A stretch of DNA of 64,000 bases. It comes from Parietaria judaica. Taxonomy: Eukaryota; Streptophyta; Magnoliopsida; Rosales; Urticaceae. Below the pieces are notes generated by a model. That model did not search any database, was not told the DNA's origin, and saw only the letters and a program-made list of their open reading frames with translations. Of the stretch, positions 33,701 through 45,336 are shown piece by piece. The DNA is taken from NCBI GenBank assembly GCA_954871525.1, contig OX940860.1, positions 24,894,001 through 24,958,000 on the forward strand. The letters run 5' to 3'. The position numbers were made by a program, and so were the translations under genes. Numbering within the stretch: position 1 is the stretch's first letter; each line of letters opens with the position of its first letter.

Positions 33701-36700
33701 TAAGAATAACGTACGCAATTTTTCAAACCAGGATATATTTATGTGTTATGTTTTAATTTATTTACTTGTTACCTGTTCTTTGTTCTTTTCATTTATTAAG
33801 AATGGGTTTTGAAGTTTCACATGACTTCTTTTACAGCTTATCTCAATCGTTGTACAACTTTTGTAGGCCATTATCAATGAGGATGCATCTGGAGATGTAA
33901 TTGCCATGAGGATTCAAATTCAAAATCTCAAGGTATAAATAAGCTAAATTTGTAGTTCACATTTTAATAAATCAAATTAAGCTATTTTAAGTTTTTAACT
34001 ACTTTTGCTTGCACATTTTACCCAATAGAGGGTCATATGTGCAATATAAATGCCAGAACCATATTATATTGACAGATCTGAACGTTTACAATGTGACACT
34101 TATGTGCTGGTTTTAACGATTCTTTTGGTATAAATTTGCTTATACAATAGAGAGAAGTATCTCGCTTACAAGGAATGACCAGCAGACCGGTTGATAACTA
34201 TGATAATGAAGTATTAGCAGTAAGCTTCCCCGGATCTCCGGGAGTCTTCAAGTGGGAAGGGCATAATGGGTCATTTAGTCCGCTTATATCTGACAGAAGG
34301 ATGTCCCAGGTGCAAATTAATCCAACTTGAACTCGTAATTTAACTTTGATTTTTAAAGTTCTCATGTGTACTGTATTGTGTGTTCAGAAAAAAGATTACG
34401 AGGTTGCCCTTGTTGGGGCATTCAGGAGAGAAAAGGATAAAGACATTGCACTACAGGCGTTGACTGCTGAGAATCAGGCAACTATGCAACTGGTAGGTTT
34501 CAAGGAAGAATCTCAACGCCATCACTAAGTTTATTTTGGCTATTACATTGTTAGACCAATTATCACTTATAGGCGAATGAAGGACAAACTTTGTAACTTA
34601 GAGTAGGTAATTATGTACTTGTATGTCTTTACGCTTTTTAGGGGTGCTTTGGGTCGTCTGCACTAACTGTGAGGATGAGGGTTTGATCTCATAATCCAAT
34701 AGTTAGCTTTTTATGTTTTGTTAGATTGAGAAGCTCCATTGTTCGCCTTGCGGTCGAAGGAAAGGCGTTTTGTGAGCTTTTTATTGAACAGAGTGTTCGG
34801 AATTTTACCATTGTGGTGAAATCCTTGCTGTCTTAGTCTTTGGCTGTTGTGTGGTTCTATCATACACGCATGACACATTCTAAGTTGAGTTCTCATAGAT
34901 TTTTCCTGAAAATCAGAAGGCACTAAGTCAATTATGGGCTATTTTATGAGTGGTATTGAATTTTTAAATAAATGAATGTATTTGCGTTTTGTTCTGAATA
35001 GGCTAAGCAAAGAGAGGATGAAATACAAGGCTTGAAAATGAGATTACGGTTTCGAGAAGCTGGGATAAAGAGACTAGAAGCAGTTGCTGCTGGAAAGATC
35101 TCCGCGGAGACACACTTGCTGAAAGAAAAGGAAGAGTATTTGAAGGAAATCGAGGTCCTTCGAACGCAAGTCAACCGTAACCAAGAAGTTACAAGATTTG
35201 CAATGGAAAATTTGAGACTGAAGGAGGAAATCAGAAGGCAAGGCTTCTTTTCTTTTTTACAACATTTTCTTATTAAATGTTGGTAATCCATAATATTATC
35301 AGATATACTCTAACTTCGGAAAGTAAAAATCAATATAGGTATTATTTGTAGAATACAAGCATTGACAATCGATATGATGATAGGATCCAAACTAATTCGA
35401 GAGTTAGACCAAAAAACTCTCCCACCCAATGATGACTTGGAGGTGCAAATCCAAATAATTGAAACATAAAGAAAAATTTTAATTGGGACATAGTTATCTA
35501 TGAGTGTAGAAATTCTAATCCTAAAATTATTGTGAAATACCTTTATTATTGAATAATAAAATACTTGGAAGACATTAAATAAATATAATTTAAGGGCTAA
35601 TACATGAAAGAGTTGTTTATCTATGCTAGTATATTTAGAAACATTTTTTCCTTGTTTGCCATATATGTATGTTGGTCTGGTCAAGCTTAAGGTTTCTTTT
35701 ATGCTTCCTTACTTTTCTATTAATTTTTTAATACTTGTATGCAAATGCCAACAGATTAAAGTCGTTCTACGAGGAGGGCGAACGCGAAACGGCGAATGAA
35801 CAGATCACAGTATTGCAGAATAAAGTAAGCTACTTATTCGGCTTCATCTTTCTTCTTCTTTTGGATGTTATGTACTTTTATGGAAACGGTTTCATTGCGA
35901 TCATATACGTAGTTGCTTGAAGCTCTTGACTGGAAGCTGATGAATGAATCTGATCCCGAAAAGGTACGAACTTAGTCTTGTGAATTTATTGTGTTTAATC
36001 ATGAAATGATTGACATTTTGAACTAACTTTATATTGCTTTGTGCATTAGAAAGCAAATTCAAGTGTGGTGATAGAAGAACTTGGTGAGGATGATCTACTG
36101 ATTTCCAACAAGGTGAGATAATAAGAATAACAATTATACTCTTTCTAGCTGTAAGAGTGTGTTAGGCCTTTTAGTAACTCAATAAAACCTTCTATTTCTG
36201 TCTTGGATTATCAGGGGCTTTTTGGTAATTTAAAATTTAGTAAGTTTAAGAGTTTCCTATCCCCCCGAGGGGGGAGACAACACATCTGGCATATTGTCTC
36301 TTACGTCTTAATAGGGAAAGCTCGGGCCGTGTGTTTTTAAGGAACGGCCGCTATGCTTGTTACTCGGTTCTTTAATTCAATAAAATTATCGGGAGTTCAT
36401 GTCTTCGGTGAATTTTTGTTGGTTCGTGTTTGTTTTCTATCTCGGGTGTAGTGGAATAATTCTTCTATCGAAGTGTTTCAACTTATTGCTATTTCCATTT
36501 GAGTTATATATAATGTCTTTTAACATGTATCTTGATCTCGTTTCAATTCACATTGTATGGAAATAGGAGCCACGATTGTCTTGGCAGTCATCAGTGAATG
36601 AAGAGAATGAATTTCTACGAATGCAGGTAATGTGATTGATTACGAAATTACATTGCCATGAGATTTATCTTCCATTATTGCTTTTCTTATTTCGGAATTT

Positions 36701-38884
36701 GTATTTATAGGCCATTCAAAACCGAGCCGAAATCGACACACTCGCAAAGAAGTTGGAGCTTTGTCTCGAAGAAAAGGAGAGATTCGAAAGGTAACTCTTT
36801 AAGTCCTTCGATTCTAATTATTTGGTAACAACACGATATTCCAAGAAACCTGCACTTCGGTATAAATTTTACAGAAAACCTGCAAGTAATCCCATAAACA
36901 CCCGCCAATTCTAATTTAAAATAGTCTAATTAAATCTATTAAATTTATTAAAAACGTCAAAGCTCTATATATTCCATTAAATTCATTCATTAATAATTAA
37001 TTTTAAATACTATTATTTTCCCTATCGTTTATCTGTGTACTTATGAAATATGATGGGCATACACAATTAGTTTTGTTTTTTAAGATGGTAATAAGTTTTT
37101 GGGCTCTTATCTTAAACCGTTGTTTGAAATACATTGGGTTAATGTTTTACAGGAATGTTAACGATTTGGCTTCGAAGCTAGCGGAGGAGAGATCTAACAG
37201 AGCCGGGAATGAAGAAACTAGTCAGCCGAGTGACCAAACAGAGCTTAAAGCCATGGTTGACGCCATTGCTGCAGCGAGCCAAAGAGAAGCCGAAGCTCAC
37301 GAGACAGCCATCGTGCTGGCCAAAGAGAACGATGAACTTCGCATGAAGCTTAAGGTTTTGATCGACGATAACAGCAAACTCATCGAACTCTACGAAGTCG
37401 CTTCCGCAGAATGCAGCAAGCAAGCCGTTGATGAACGCAAGATCTCCGAAGGTCGAGAAAAAGAGACGGAGAAAGAAGTCGTTGACTTGCGGCAACAGCT
37501 AGTGGAAATGCACGAAGAGAATGAGAAACTCATGGAGTTGTACGAACGAGCAATGCGGGAGAGGGATGAGTTTAATCGTACGCTTTCTTCCGTCGACCAA
37601 CGTGCCGAGAAAGTTGCTGAAGTTGACGGAGATTCTTCTCGATTTGATTCGCTTCAGGAAGAGCCAGCTCGCAATTTTGACAAGAAATCTACTGGATTCG
37701 AAGAAGAGAACGGTTCGATTGAAGATATTGACATGTGCACGGAAGAGATGAGTGAAATAGAGCCTTCAATTCCGGTTACAGCGAAGATACCCGAGGAGAT
37801 TAGTATGGCTCGGATGAAACTGGAAAGAGCGGACACCCATCTTGAAGATTCTGCAACAGCAATGATTCGGTTCGGTTCGCTCGAGAAATTAGTTATGGAG
37901 ATAAGCAAGTTGTCGAGAGAAATTAATTCCATGGAGGATGCGATTCGGGCGAAACAGAATCTTCATGAATCACTCAGACTCGATTCCTCCGAAATTCAAG
38001 AACGGAAAGCTCTGATTCAGAAGAAAATGTCGGCTCTAAAGTACTCGTTATGGAGTTTCTCTACATCGGTTTCCTACTTTGAGCAACGTGAAGCCCGAGC
38101 ACGCACACGGGCAAGCATGTCAGCGTCGTTTTTTGCTCAAAAGAAAAAAGAGTTAGCGGATTTACAGGTTAAGAAAGACGAAATCGAGGCTTGTTTAAGA
38201 AAGTCTAAACAGTTGGAATCCGAGTTGATTAGCAGCCTCTCTTGCTTATCCTCAAAGCTTGACGAGGAAAACAGGAAGCATGAGGACGAAAAGGTTCTTT
38301 TCGCCATAGACAACATTGAAAAAACCGACCCGTCACAGAAAAACTTGAATCTGAGAGGCCGAGCCACCGAGCTCCTAAAATCAGAAGAAGAGAAAACCAA
38401 AATTCAAGCTGAGATCAAGCACGCCCAAAAAAGACTCGGCGTGACTAGGAAGGAGCTCGAAGACCAAACAAGGAGGTTATCAAAAGTCAGCGCTGCAATC
38501 GTAACAGTTGACTTGGAAACCAAGAAAGCGTCCAAATCCGCGGAAGAAACCGAGCTAGCCCTTCAGAACGTGCTCCAAGAGAAAAACACACTTTTGGAAT
38601 TACGAGAAAGTGGCAACGCAGATATCGAAAACATGATTGTCGAATACCACCAACACGTGTTCGATTCCGACTTGAAGGAGGCCGAGATGAAAGAGTTGGA
38701 GGGAGAAATCGAAGAACTGAGAAAAGCTATGGCCGAGGCTATTGAGAAGTCAACCGAGCTGTTGAGTGTCAGTTCGGAGCATTCGTGTTTTTTGACGTCA
38801 GAAAAGATGGAAGAAGAGCTGGGAAGTGTGAGGGCTTATGTCTTGGAGGCCAAGCAATTGCTGGAGGGAAGTTTGAAGTGCTGA
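30705..38884 (+). CDS. Kinesin-12 family motor (KIN-12E/F-like, 22 exons)
   Basis: Exons: 30705-30962, 31292-31447, 31626-31709, 31799-31918, 32138-32251, 32366-32458, 32585-32674, 32784-32854, 32939-33013, 33106-33193, 33404-33462, 33647-33710, 33867-33932, 34151-34309, 34388-34492, 35002-35237, 35755-35824, 35913-35963, 36050-36112, 36567-36626, 36711-36790, 37153-38884. They total 3894 nt (1297 aa), all in frame. A short N-terminal extension (MPFISDTASAIKSRFGFHD, typical of the plant KIN-12E/F branch) precedes the motor: P-loop GQTGSGKTHTM, switch I NRASSRSH, switch II LVDLAGSE. The rest is long coiled coil, most of it in the 1.7-kb last exon. Kinesin-12 motors act at plus ends of spindle and phragmoplast microtubules in cell division. 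Intron 16 begins GC instead of GT (AGAAG/GCAAGG). Intron 19 holds LTR-like sequence. Confidence 0.93.
36164..36500. other. Possible LTR remnant in KIN-12 intron 19
   Basis: GC-richer than other KIN-12 introns. It starts near TGTTAGGCC, has a C6/G6 self-complementary phrase (CCCCCCGAGGGGGG, 36261-36274), then TTCAATAAAATTATCGGGAG and TTCGGTGAATTTTTGTTGG. The order resembles the U3-R-U5 part of a plant LTR and partly matches the zinc-knuckle intron near 17030. No target duplication was found. Confidence 0.3.
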
Positions 38885-39441
38885 GTTTGATTCATTTAAA
38901 GTAACGTTGTTGTTGTATTCCACAATGTGTAAAGCCAGTTTGATGAGCCAACCGTGCTTAGTTGATCATCATCTCACTTGTTTTGTATAATCATTTATTT
39001 TCTTCAATTATGAGTTAGAAACTAATCATTTATTTTCACTTACAAATATTAACCATTTATCAATCAAAGTTATTATAAAATAAGTCGTTTTAGATCTTTC
39101 CATTAAAACTCAAACGTAAAAAAAATAAGTTAATTAGTTCAAAGAAGAAAAAAATTGGTCCGTTTTGGGCCACTGCTTGTTGCCGGTGCTCGTTAAGTTC
39201 GAACCACGGTTTGACAAAAAAAAAAACTATATATAAAATAATAATAATAAAAAAACTAAAAGGAAGCAGCCTTTTAGTTCGATATCAATTAAAAGTTAAT
39301 GGCTATTTTCTCAAAAAAAAAAAAAAAGTTAATGGCTATTTGTGATATATATGTGAAAACATTTTTTTTTAGCAAAAAATGTAAAAAAATGTATGAGCCT
39401 AGCGTAGCATAAGAAAATATGTGTTTACGTAAAAATAAAAC
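38885..39441. other. Spacer between convergent KIN-12 and the broken kinase
   Basis: AT-rich 3' flanks of both genes with several poly(A) runs (for example 39314-39327). The phrase AAAGTTAATGGCTATTT occurs twice (about 39291 and 39327). No gene seen. Confidence 0.5.
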
Positions 39442-40224
39442 TTAACGTGAAATATCAAAACAATATCCAAACAAAAAACTACAGAAACCGAGGAACCGCG
39501 GAGCACCACCGGCTCCGTCGTCGACAAAGGGGTGGCCTAGAAGCATCCGAACGGTCCACCGCTTCTTCGGGTCCTTCACGAAGCACTTGCTCAGGAAGTC
39601 TCTCCCGTTTTCCGACATGCCACGCGGAATAGCCGGGACGTACTCGGCCATTGCAATGCGACTCAAGATCACAAACTTCTCGTCACTAGTCGCCTGCTCA
39701 AACTCCGTCTCGCCGCTGACCATCTCCGCCACCATGCAGCCTAAGGCCCAGACGTCGCATGGCGGCTCGCACTCCTTCCCCTTCAACGCTTCCGGCGCCA
39801 TGTATAGCGGAGTGCCTCTGATCCCCGACCCCGTCTTATTCTCCTTCGCTGCCCCAAAGTCGGCGATCTTCGCCTCTCCGTCGTCGTACATCAGGATGTT
39901 CTGAGGCTTGATGTCGCAGTGGACGAAGCCCTTCGTGTGGATCGCCAAGAGTCCTTCCAGGACGGCTCTCGCGTGCCTCCGAACGTCCAACTCGGGCAGC
40001 CCCGAGCCGCGTTGAAGCCTGATTTCGTCAGCGAGAGTGCCTCCGGGAGCGAACTCCAAGAGGATGTTGTAGAGGCTTTTGCCGTTCTCGACGGTGATGC
40101 AGTCTCCGAAGCAGCGGACGATCCGTGGACAAGCTCCAACGGAGTCGAGGATTCTCTTCTCTCCTCGCAACGAGTCGGAAACAGAAACTTCGCAGGATTT
40201 GACGGCCATCAGTAGAGGTGAAAC

Positions 40225-40349
40225 TCGCGACGGTACTATTCACGTCGCGACGAGTCGCGATCTTTGGGCGGGAGTCGCGACGCATCGCGATGACGTGGCT
40301 TCAATCGCGACCAGTCGCGAACACGTGTGGGAATCGCGACGTGAATAGT
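40225..40349. repeat. Left subterminal TCGCGA array of the hAT element (8 copies)
   Basis: Eight TCGCGA hexamers lie between 40225 and 40339, often extended to GTCGCGAC. In Ac/Ds and other hAT elements, arrays of short motifs near the ends are the transposase binding sites. The same number of copies is seen at the other end. The binding role is inference from hAT biology. Confidence 0.8.
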
Positions 40350-40771
40350 GCCGATCCGCGTGATGAAATCGATGGCCAGGATCTCGCCACGTCAGCGATC
40401 CAAGGGAGGTGCGAATTTGTGTTTGTTGGTGGCAATAATAACACACTTTTTACCCGAAATTTATTACCCAACCACAATTATTACCCACTTTACTCGAATT
40501 TCAACCCTAAAATTTCAAATTTCAATATTTTTTCACCCACTGTCTCCTCACAATTATTCACCCACTTCACCCACCACAATAATTATTCACCCACCCCACT
40601 CTCTCCTCAAACCCTATAAATACCACCTCTTCCTCCCTCATTTCCTCACCAACAATCTTCCATCTCTCTCTCAAATTCTCTCAATTCTCTAAGTTTTTTC
40701 CACTCTAAAGCTCTAAAGTTCTCAAGTTCTAAAGGTCTAAATTTCTCAAGCTCAAAAGTTCTCTCATTAAT

Positions 40772-43700
40772 ATGTCTCGAAGAAGCGGCGGTAGTTCCGG
40801 GGGTCGAAGGGCGGCCAGGAATTTGCAACCCCAATTTCTACAAGGGGGAACATCGCAGCCTTGTCCCGACAACTACATTCCCGTTATGCTTCCGTCAGAA
40901 ATATTCCCTTCCCCTCCCAATCCAAATTATCCCGACGATACAGTACGGTCTCTAAGACCTAGTCTAGTCCGGGCGTTGGCCCACCACCAAGCCAATCCCG
41001 ATCGTGTGTCCCGAGAATTGGTCGAAGCGGTGGCTCAATCTAGGGGGGAAATAACGATCCTTTTTTCGATCTCATGTTTCGGGAAGGTGCCGATTACAGA
41101 GCTCAAGGTCCCGAAGGTGCCGATCCAGACGAAACTCAACGCCCCGAAGATGCCGATCCTGACGAAACTCAACGTCCCCACGATGCCGATCCCGACGAAA
41201 CTCAACTCCCCCACGAGGCCGATCCCGACGACTTTCAAACGCCGCCCTCGGTCCATGGTTCAAATGTTGGGGTTTACAACCGCGGTTCTTCCAATCAAGA
41301 TAGCGGTGAAGCCTCCGTTGCTCGTCCTCGACGTGCTCGACGTCCTTCAACCGGGTAATAACCTTTATTCATTTGTTTATTTCATTAATTATTAATATTT
41401 ATTAATTAATAAGTTAGTACTTAGTAATAATTAATAATTAATATATATTAATCCGTTTTTAATTATTAATAATTATTCAATAATAATCACTTGAAAGTCT
41501 TAGTATGCTCTGTAGTTGCGGTTCCGACTGATCTTCCACATCAGAAACAATTTTCTTGAGATTTAATAATCATTTAATCATATTATCTTAATTATTTAAT
41601 TTCGTTTAATTTTTTAACCTTAAATATTATAGTTTAATTATTTTAGTTTAATTAATTAATTTGTCACGTCTCTTGAAAGTCTTAGTATGCTCTGTGGTTG
41701 CGGTTCCGAGTGATCTTCCACATCAGAAATGATTTTCTTGAGATTTAATAAGTTAACGGGATTAAAAATGGTAATTTGTATGTGTGGTGATTATTATAAA
41801 GTTCTTAATGGAATACGGTGTCTTAGAAAGATTGGTTTTTAAATAAGGTTTGCTTTGCAATCTCCTCCAAGCTAGCCTGGGAACCTCGGGGAGTTCTGTC
41901 TAGAAAAGCTTGGGCCTAAAGCGAGATCATAGCATCCTTTCCAGTCGATCTGGCCGTGGAACCTCGGGGAGTTCCGTCAAAAAGAGCTTGATAATGATTT
42001 CCACACATAGAAAATACCATTTTTAATTTCGTTAACTCTTTTAATTAACTATATGAAATTTAATTTAATTAATATGATTAATGTTAAGATCTAATAAATG
42101 TAATATTTTTTGTAATACTTAATTTATTATTAATCCGATGTAATATTCCTTTGTTTTAACAGCGCAACTCCTTCGGCCCTGGCGTGGGGACGACCAAACA
42201 CGGCCCCAGTGTAGGAATTTTTCCACGAAGATCGGCGGTTGGAGAATGGCGAACGCATCAAACTCGCCACGTGCAAAAAATGCGGCAAAGTACTAGACGC
42301 GATGGGTGACCTCGGAACCGGATACTTGAAAAGACACGCAAGAGCATGCTTCCCGACCGGGCAGCTCGAAGAGGTAAACACAGCACAGGTAAGTGCCCTT
42401 TCTGCAGTTAATTTACGGAAATAGACCCTCGAATGGATAATTTCTACGGGCGTGCCGCTGAGTTTTGTCGAAAATCCCAACCATACCCGATATATGCAAA
42501 GGATTAATCCGACGTACCAGCAGTTTTCCCGTACAACTTATACCCAAGACATGGAAACCGCATATGCTATGCAAAAAAACCTTTTGGTCGATTTTTTTAA
42601 AATGTCTAGCATAAACGTCGCTTTTACCACCGACCTGTGGAGCGGTCCAAGTTTAAACGACTATATGAGTCTGACCGCCCATTACGTAGACGACGAGTGG
42701 AATCCATGTCAAAGGCTTTTAAACCTATCGCCATTCGAGGGTCGTCATACCGGGCAAAACATTGCTGAAAAATTAATTGCATTATTTAATGATTGGGGTT
42801 TACAAAACCGGGTAATTTCCATTACCTTAGACAATGCCGCAAACAACAACGCCGCGATTTTAATCTTGGAATCTAGTTTGCCCGGTTCGCCATTTAAAAA
42901 TATTTTACATCAACGTTGTGCTTGTCACATAATAAATTTAATTGCACGAACCGGCGAACATCAAATTGCTAACCATCTTGATAAAATACGCGGCATTGTT
43001 GATTGGATCCAGCATCCTCAAACCACCGGTAGGTGGAGAAAGTTTTGTAAAGACCACAATCACCGCGCTAACAAGTTTGGTTTAGATAATAATACACGTT
43101 GGAACTCTACATATTTAATGGTTTCAGTTGTTTGTAGACAGCGGGTGCCGTTAGACCACTTCCTCGGGATGGAACTCGAGCCACAGAACCGGATCACGGA
43201 GGCGGATTGGGAAACGGCCCAAAAATTTACCCAATTTCTTAAACCATTTTACGCTATTACGCTAAATTTTTCAAACCAAAAAAGGCCCTCTTTAAACCAC
43301 GGTCTTTCGGGTCTTTACCAAATTACGTGTGCTTTCAAAGAATTTGAAAATGACCCTATTATTTCTCCCATTATTCCGGGGATGATTACAAAATACCAAA
43401 CTTACTGGGATCCACCCCCGTTTTTGTTTTGCTTCGGTGCTATACTTGATCCCCGTTTTTCGTTTACTTGGGGGGCAATGATGTTAGCCTGCGGGGAAAA
43501 CATCGGGGTGGATTACCAGAATTATATTAACGTTGTTAACGAAGCCTTTTTTGCATTGTACAGTGAATACGACGCCCGGTTCCCACAGTTCAACGCACAG
43601 GAAGAGCAAAGGACAGTGATGGAGAGCCCAACGAAGACGGGACTAGCGTTTAGCCGGAGACTCAGGCAACGGATAGATCGCGGGGAAGCAGGGGAATCCA

Positions 43701-44062
43701 GCACGGGACCGCCACGGGCGGACATACCGGAGGGCGCACCGGCAGAAGTTAAGCGATACTACGGCCTACGGTTCGAGGACGATTCAGGCGAGTTCGATGT
43801 CATAAAGTGGTGGAAGAATCAACGGGACAGATTCCCGATATTGGCGAGAATGGCGAGGGATATACTGTCCATCCCCATTTCAAGCGTTGCTTCGGAGAGC
43901 GCATTCAGTACGGCTCAGTACGTCATAAACGACCGGAGGGCGTCAACCACCAACACACACGTCGAGCAAATAGTGGTGTTGAATGATTTGTTGTACCACA
44001 ACCCGGTGATTGCCGAACGGTCCGACCAAACCGAACTGGAGCTAATGACTGAAAGGTTTTAA
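40772..44062 (+). pseudogene. hAT transposase gene (BED finger + RNase H-like + dimerisation domain), damaged
   Basis: Three exon blocks are visible. Exon 1 (about 40772-41356) opens MSRRSGGSSGGRR and later has an acidic repeat of the DPDETQRP type; its two halves are in different frames, shifting at a G run near 41042-41047. Exon 2 (about 42163-42421) encodes a BED zinc finger (CKKCGKVL ... YLKRHARAC), but a TAG at 42212-42214 falls where the family has Trp, and another TAG lies at 42422-42424. Exon 3 (from about 42425 to 44062) is a long open frame with TTDLWSG, LDNAANN, the insertion domain, and the C-terminal hAT dimerisation region (WWKNQRDRFP, SIPISSVASESAFS). Between exons 2 and 3 a strong donor CAG/GTAAGT at about 42390 has no acceptor at a workable distance, so sequence seems to be missing. 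This copy probably makes no full transposase. Confidence 0.85.
41490..41750. repeat. Duplicated 79-bp block in the hAT intron
   Basis: A block starting CTTGAAAGTCTTAGTATGCT occurs at about 41490-41568 and 41672-41750 with few differences. A second pair, GGAACCTCGGGGAGTT, follows at about 41879 and 41957. These lie in the intron between transposase exon 1 and the BED exon. Confidence 0.75.
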
Positions 44063-44584
44063 CGCCTTGTATCCCGAGTGACGCAATGTAACCGCCAATG
44101 ATGTGCTCTTTCCTCTCTTGGTTTTATGTCCCTAAGGAGGGTTTTACAAGAGAGGTTTTAGTGAGGCATCTTGTAATATTTACACTGAATATTTACAACT
44201 TTCTTCCACCTTATTGTAATATTCACAATGAATAATACAACTTTTTTTTTTTAATATCTCGTCTTATCATATTTATTTATATGTTAATGAAATTTGTTAA
44301 AATTATTAATATGTTACAAACTAATATTTATTAACATATGTTACAAATTAAAAATTAACAATAAAAAACAAGATTATTATTATGTTACAAAATAATAAAT
44401 TATAACATACTTAAATATTAATTTTGAAAAAAATAACTTAGAGATAATAATTTTAAATAATTAACATACTTAAATAATATTTTGAAATAATTAATAAAGT
44501 TTGATAATTAAATTCAGGTAAAAAGTACTAAAAATAAACATTTCAAGAAAACAGGTACATTTGCCGCAAACAACGGCCAGCGAG

Positions 44585-44682
44585 TCGCGACAAAATCGCG
44601 AGCCGTCGCGAGTGCACGCGTCGCGATGCGTCGCGACGGGAACAGTCGCGACTTTTGGCGATTGGGTCGCGACCCGTCGCGA
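44585..44682. repeat. Right subterminal TCGCGA array of the hAT element (8 copies)
   Basis: Eight TCGCGA hexamers within 98 bp, matching the eight at the left end. The spacing is irregular (about 10-19 bp). Likely transposase-binding region. CpG-rich and so a likely target of DNA methylation, in contrast with the AT-rich surroundings. Confidence 0.8.
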
Positions 44683-44817
44683 CGCGCCAGATGCAGCTCT
44701 AGCCATCAGTGTGGGAAGGTGGATGCCCAGTGCGTCCACGACGGTGGCTTTGCTGACGGAAGCAGAGCGTCCATGGGAGATGGCTTCTCCACGAACCCAT
44801 TCAAAGTCCTTCATCAT

Positions 44818-45125
44818 TAAATCTTCGCTGATCGCAAACCGTAGAGTTCAGTGTTTAAGTGCGTGTTTAGTAATTACTTGTATCAGTTTATGTATGCAAT
44901 ATATATATATCTATATATATATATATCTTTTAATAGATAGTGCATTTTATCTTTTAATTATTCTTCTAAAGATAAAGGGATCATCAAAGAAATGAGACGA
45001 TTAAATAGAGTTTAATTTTTTAAGCATATGAGTATATATATGACGGTAAAATCATTATAATTTTGATCTGAAGGAAAATATTTCCGATATTTCTTCTTTT
45101 AGTAATTATTAATTTATTCTTATTG
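44818..45125. other. Promoter side of the broken kinase, cut by the copia insertion
   Basis: AT-rich, with a TA microsatellite near 44899-44926. It is the 5' flank of the disrupted minus-strand kinase. The copia target duplication begins at 45126, so the original promoter continues at 50201. Confidence 0.55.
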
Positions 45126-45130
45126 AAACT

Positions 45131-45336
45131 TTTTAGAAAATGAACGAGAGCTTGGAAGAAGAAGAAGAATTTTCTCATTAATTTTTTTTTGATGCAGAGA
45201 ACAATTTAATACTTATAGAATACTAGCGTGATTGCTGGCGTGATTACCGGCGTAATTACAAAAAGGAGGCATAGGGTTGCCTACTCACTACACAAACAAC
45301 GTACAAAAAATAAATGTAAAAGTCTGGTGCTTAATA
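45131..45336 (-). repeat. 3' LTR of the copia element
   Basis: 206 bp, identical by eye to 49990-50195. It lies at the low-coordinate side because the element is on the minus strand. Confidence 0.95.

Larger units (their letters stand above)
40205..44709 (+). mobile_element. 4,489-bp hAT transposon with perfect 8-bp target duplication
   Basis: The element itself is 40213-44701. Ends: TAGAGGTG at the left and CAGCTCTA at the right, complementary at seven of eight bases. The duplication GCCATCAG is exact (40205-40212, 44702-44709). Both subterminal regions are packed with TCGCGA motifs. The transposase gene runs on the plus strand, opposite to the kinase it interrupts. Left of the gene, a 16-bp inverted repeat (40235-40250 with 40334-40349) can form a stem. 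Confidence 0.95.
39442..44817 (-). pseudogene. Third MAPKKK17/18-type kinase, split by a hAT insertion
   Basis: The N-terminal 36 codons are at 44817-44710 (MMKDFEWVRGEAISHG...). The rest lies at 40212-39442 and includes VKSC, HCDIKPQN, DFGAAKEN and GTPLYMAPE. Between them is a 4,489-bp hAT element. Counting the 8-bp target duplication once, the two parts are in the same frame and would make a 292-aa kinase like the two at 0.5-3.6 kb. I see no other stop or frameshift, so the insertion seems to be the only lesion and recent relative to decay. The glycine loop (SHGRSASV) and DFG segment (DFGAAK) are slightly off consensus. A downstream in-frame ATG at 40209 could at most give a protein lacking the glycine loop. 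The copia element starts about 310 bp upstream of its start codon. Confidence 0.92.

Noticed and set aside
35238..35286. KIN-12 frame running into a stop after exon 16 as a sign of a truncated kinesin
   Set aside because: A GC-AG intron resumes the coiled coil in frame in the next exon.
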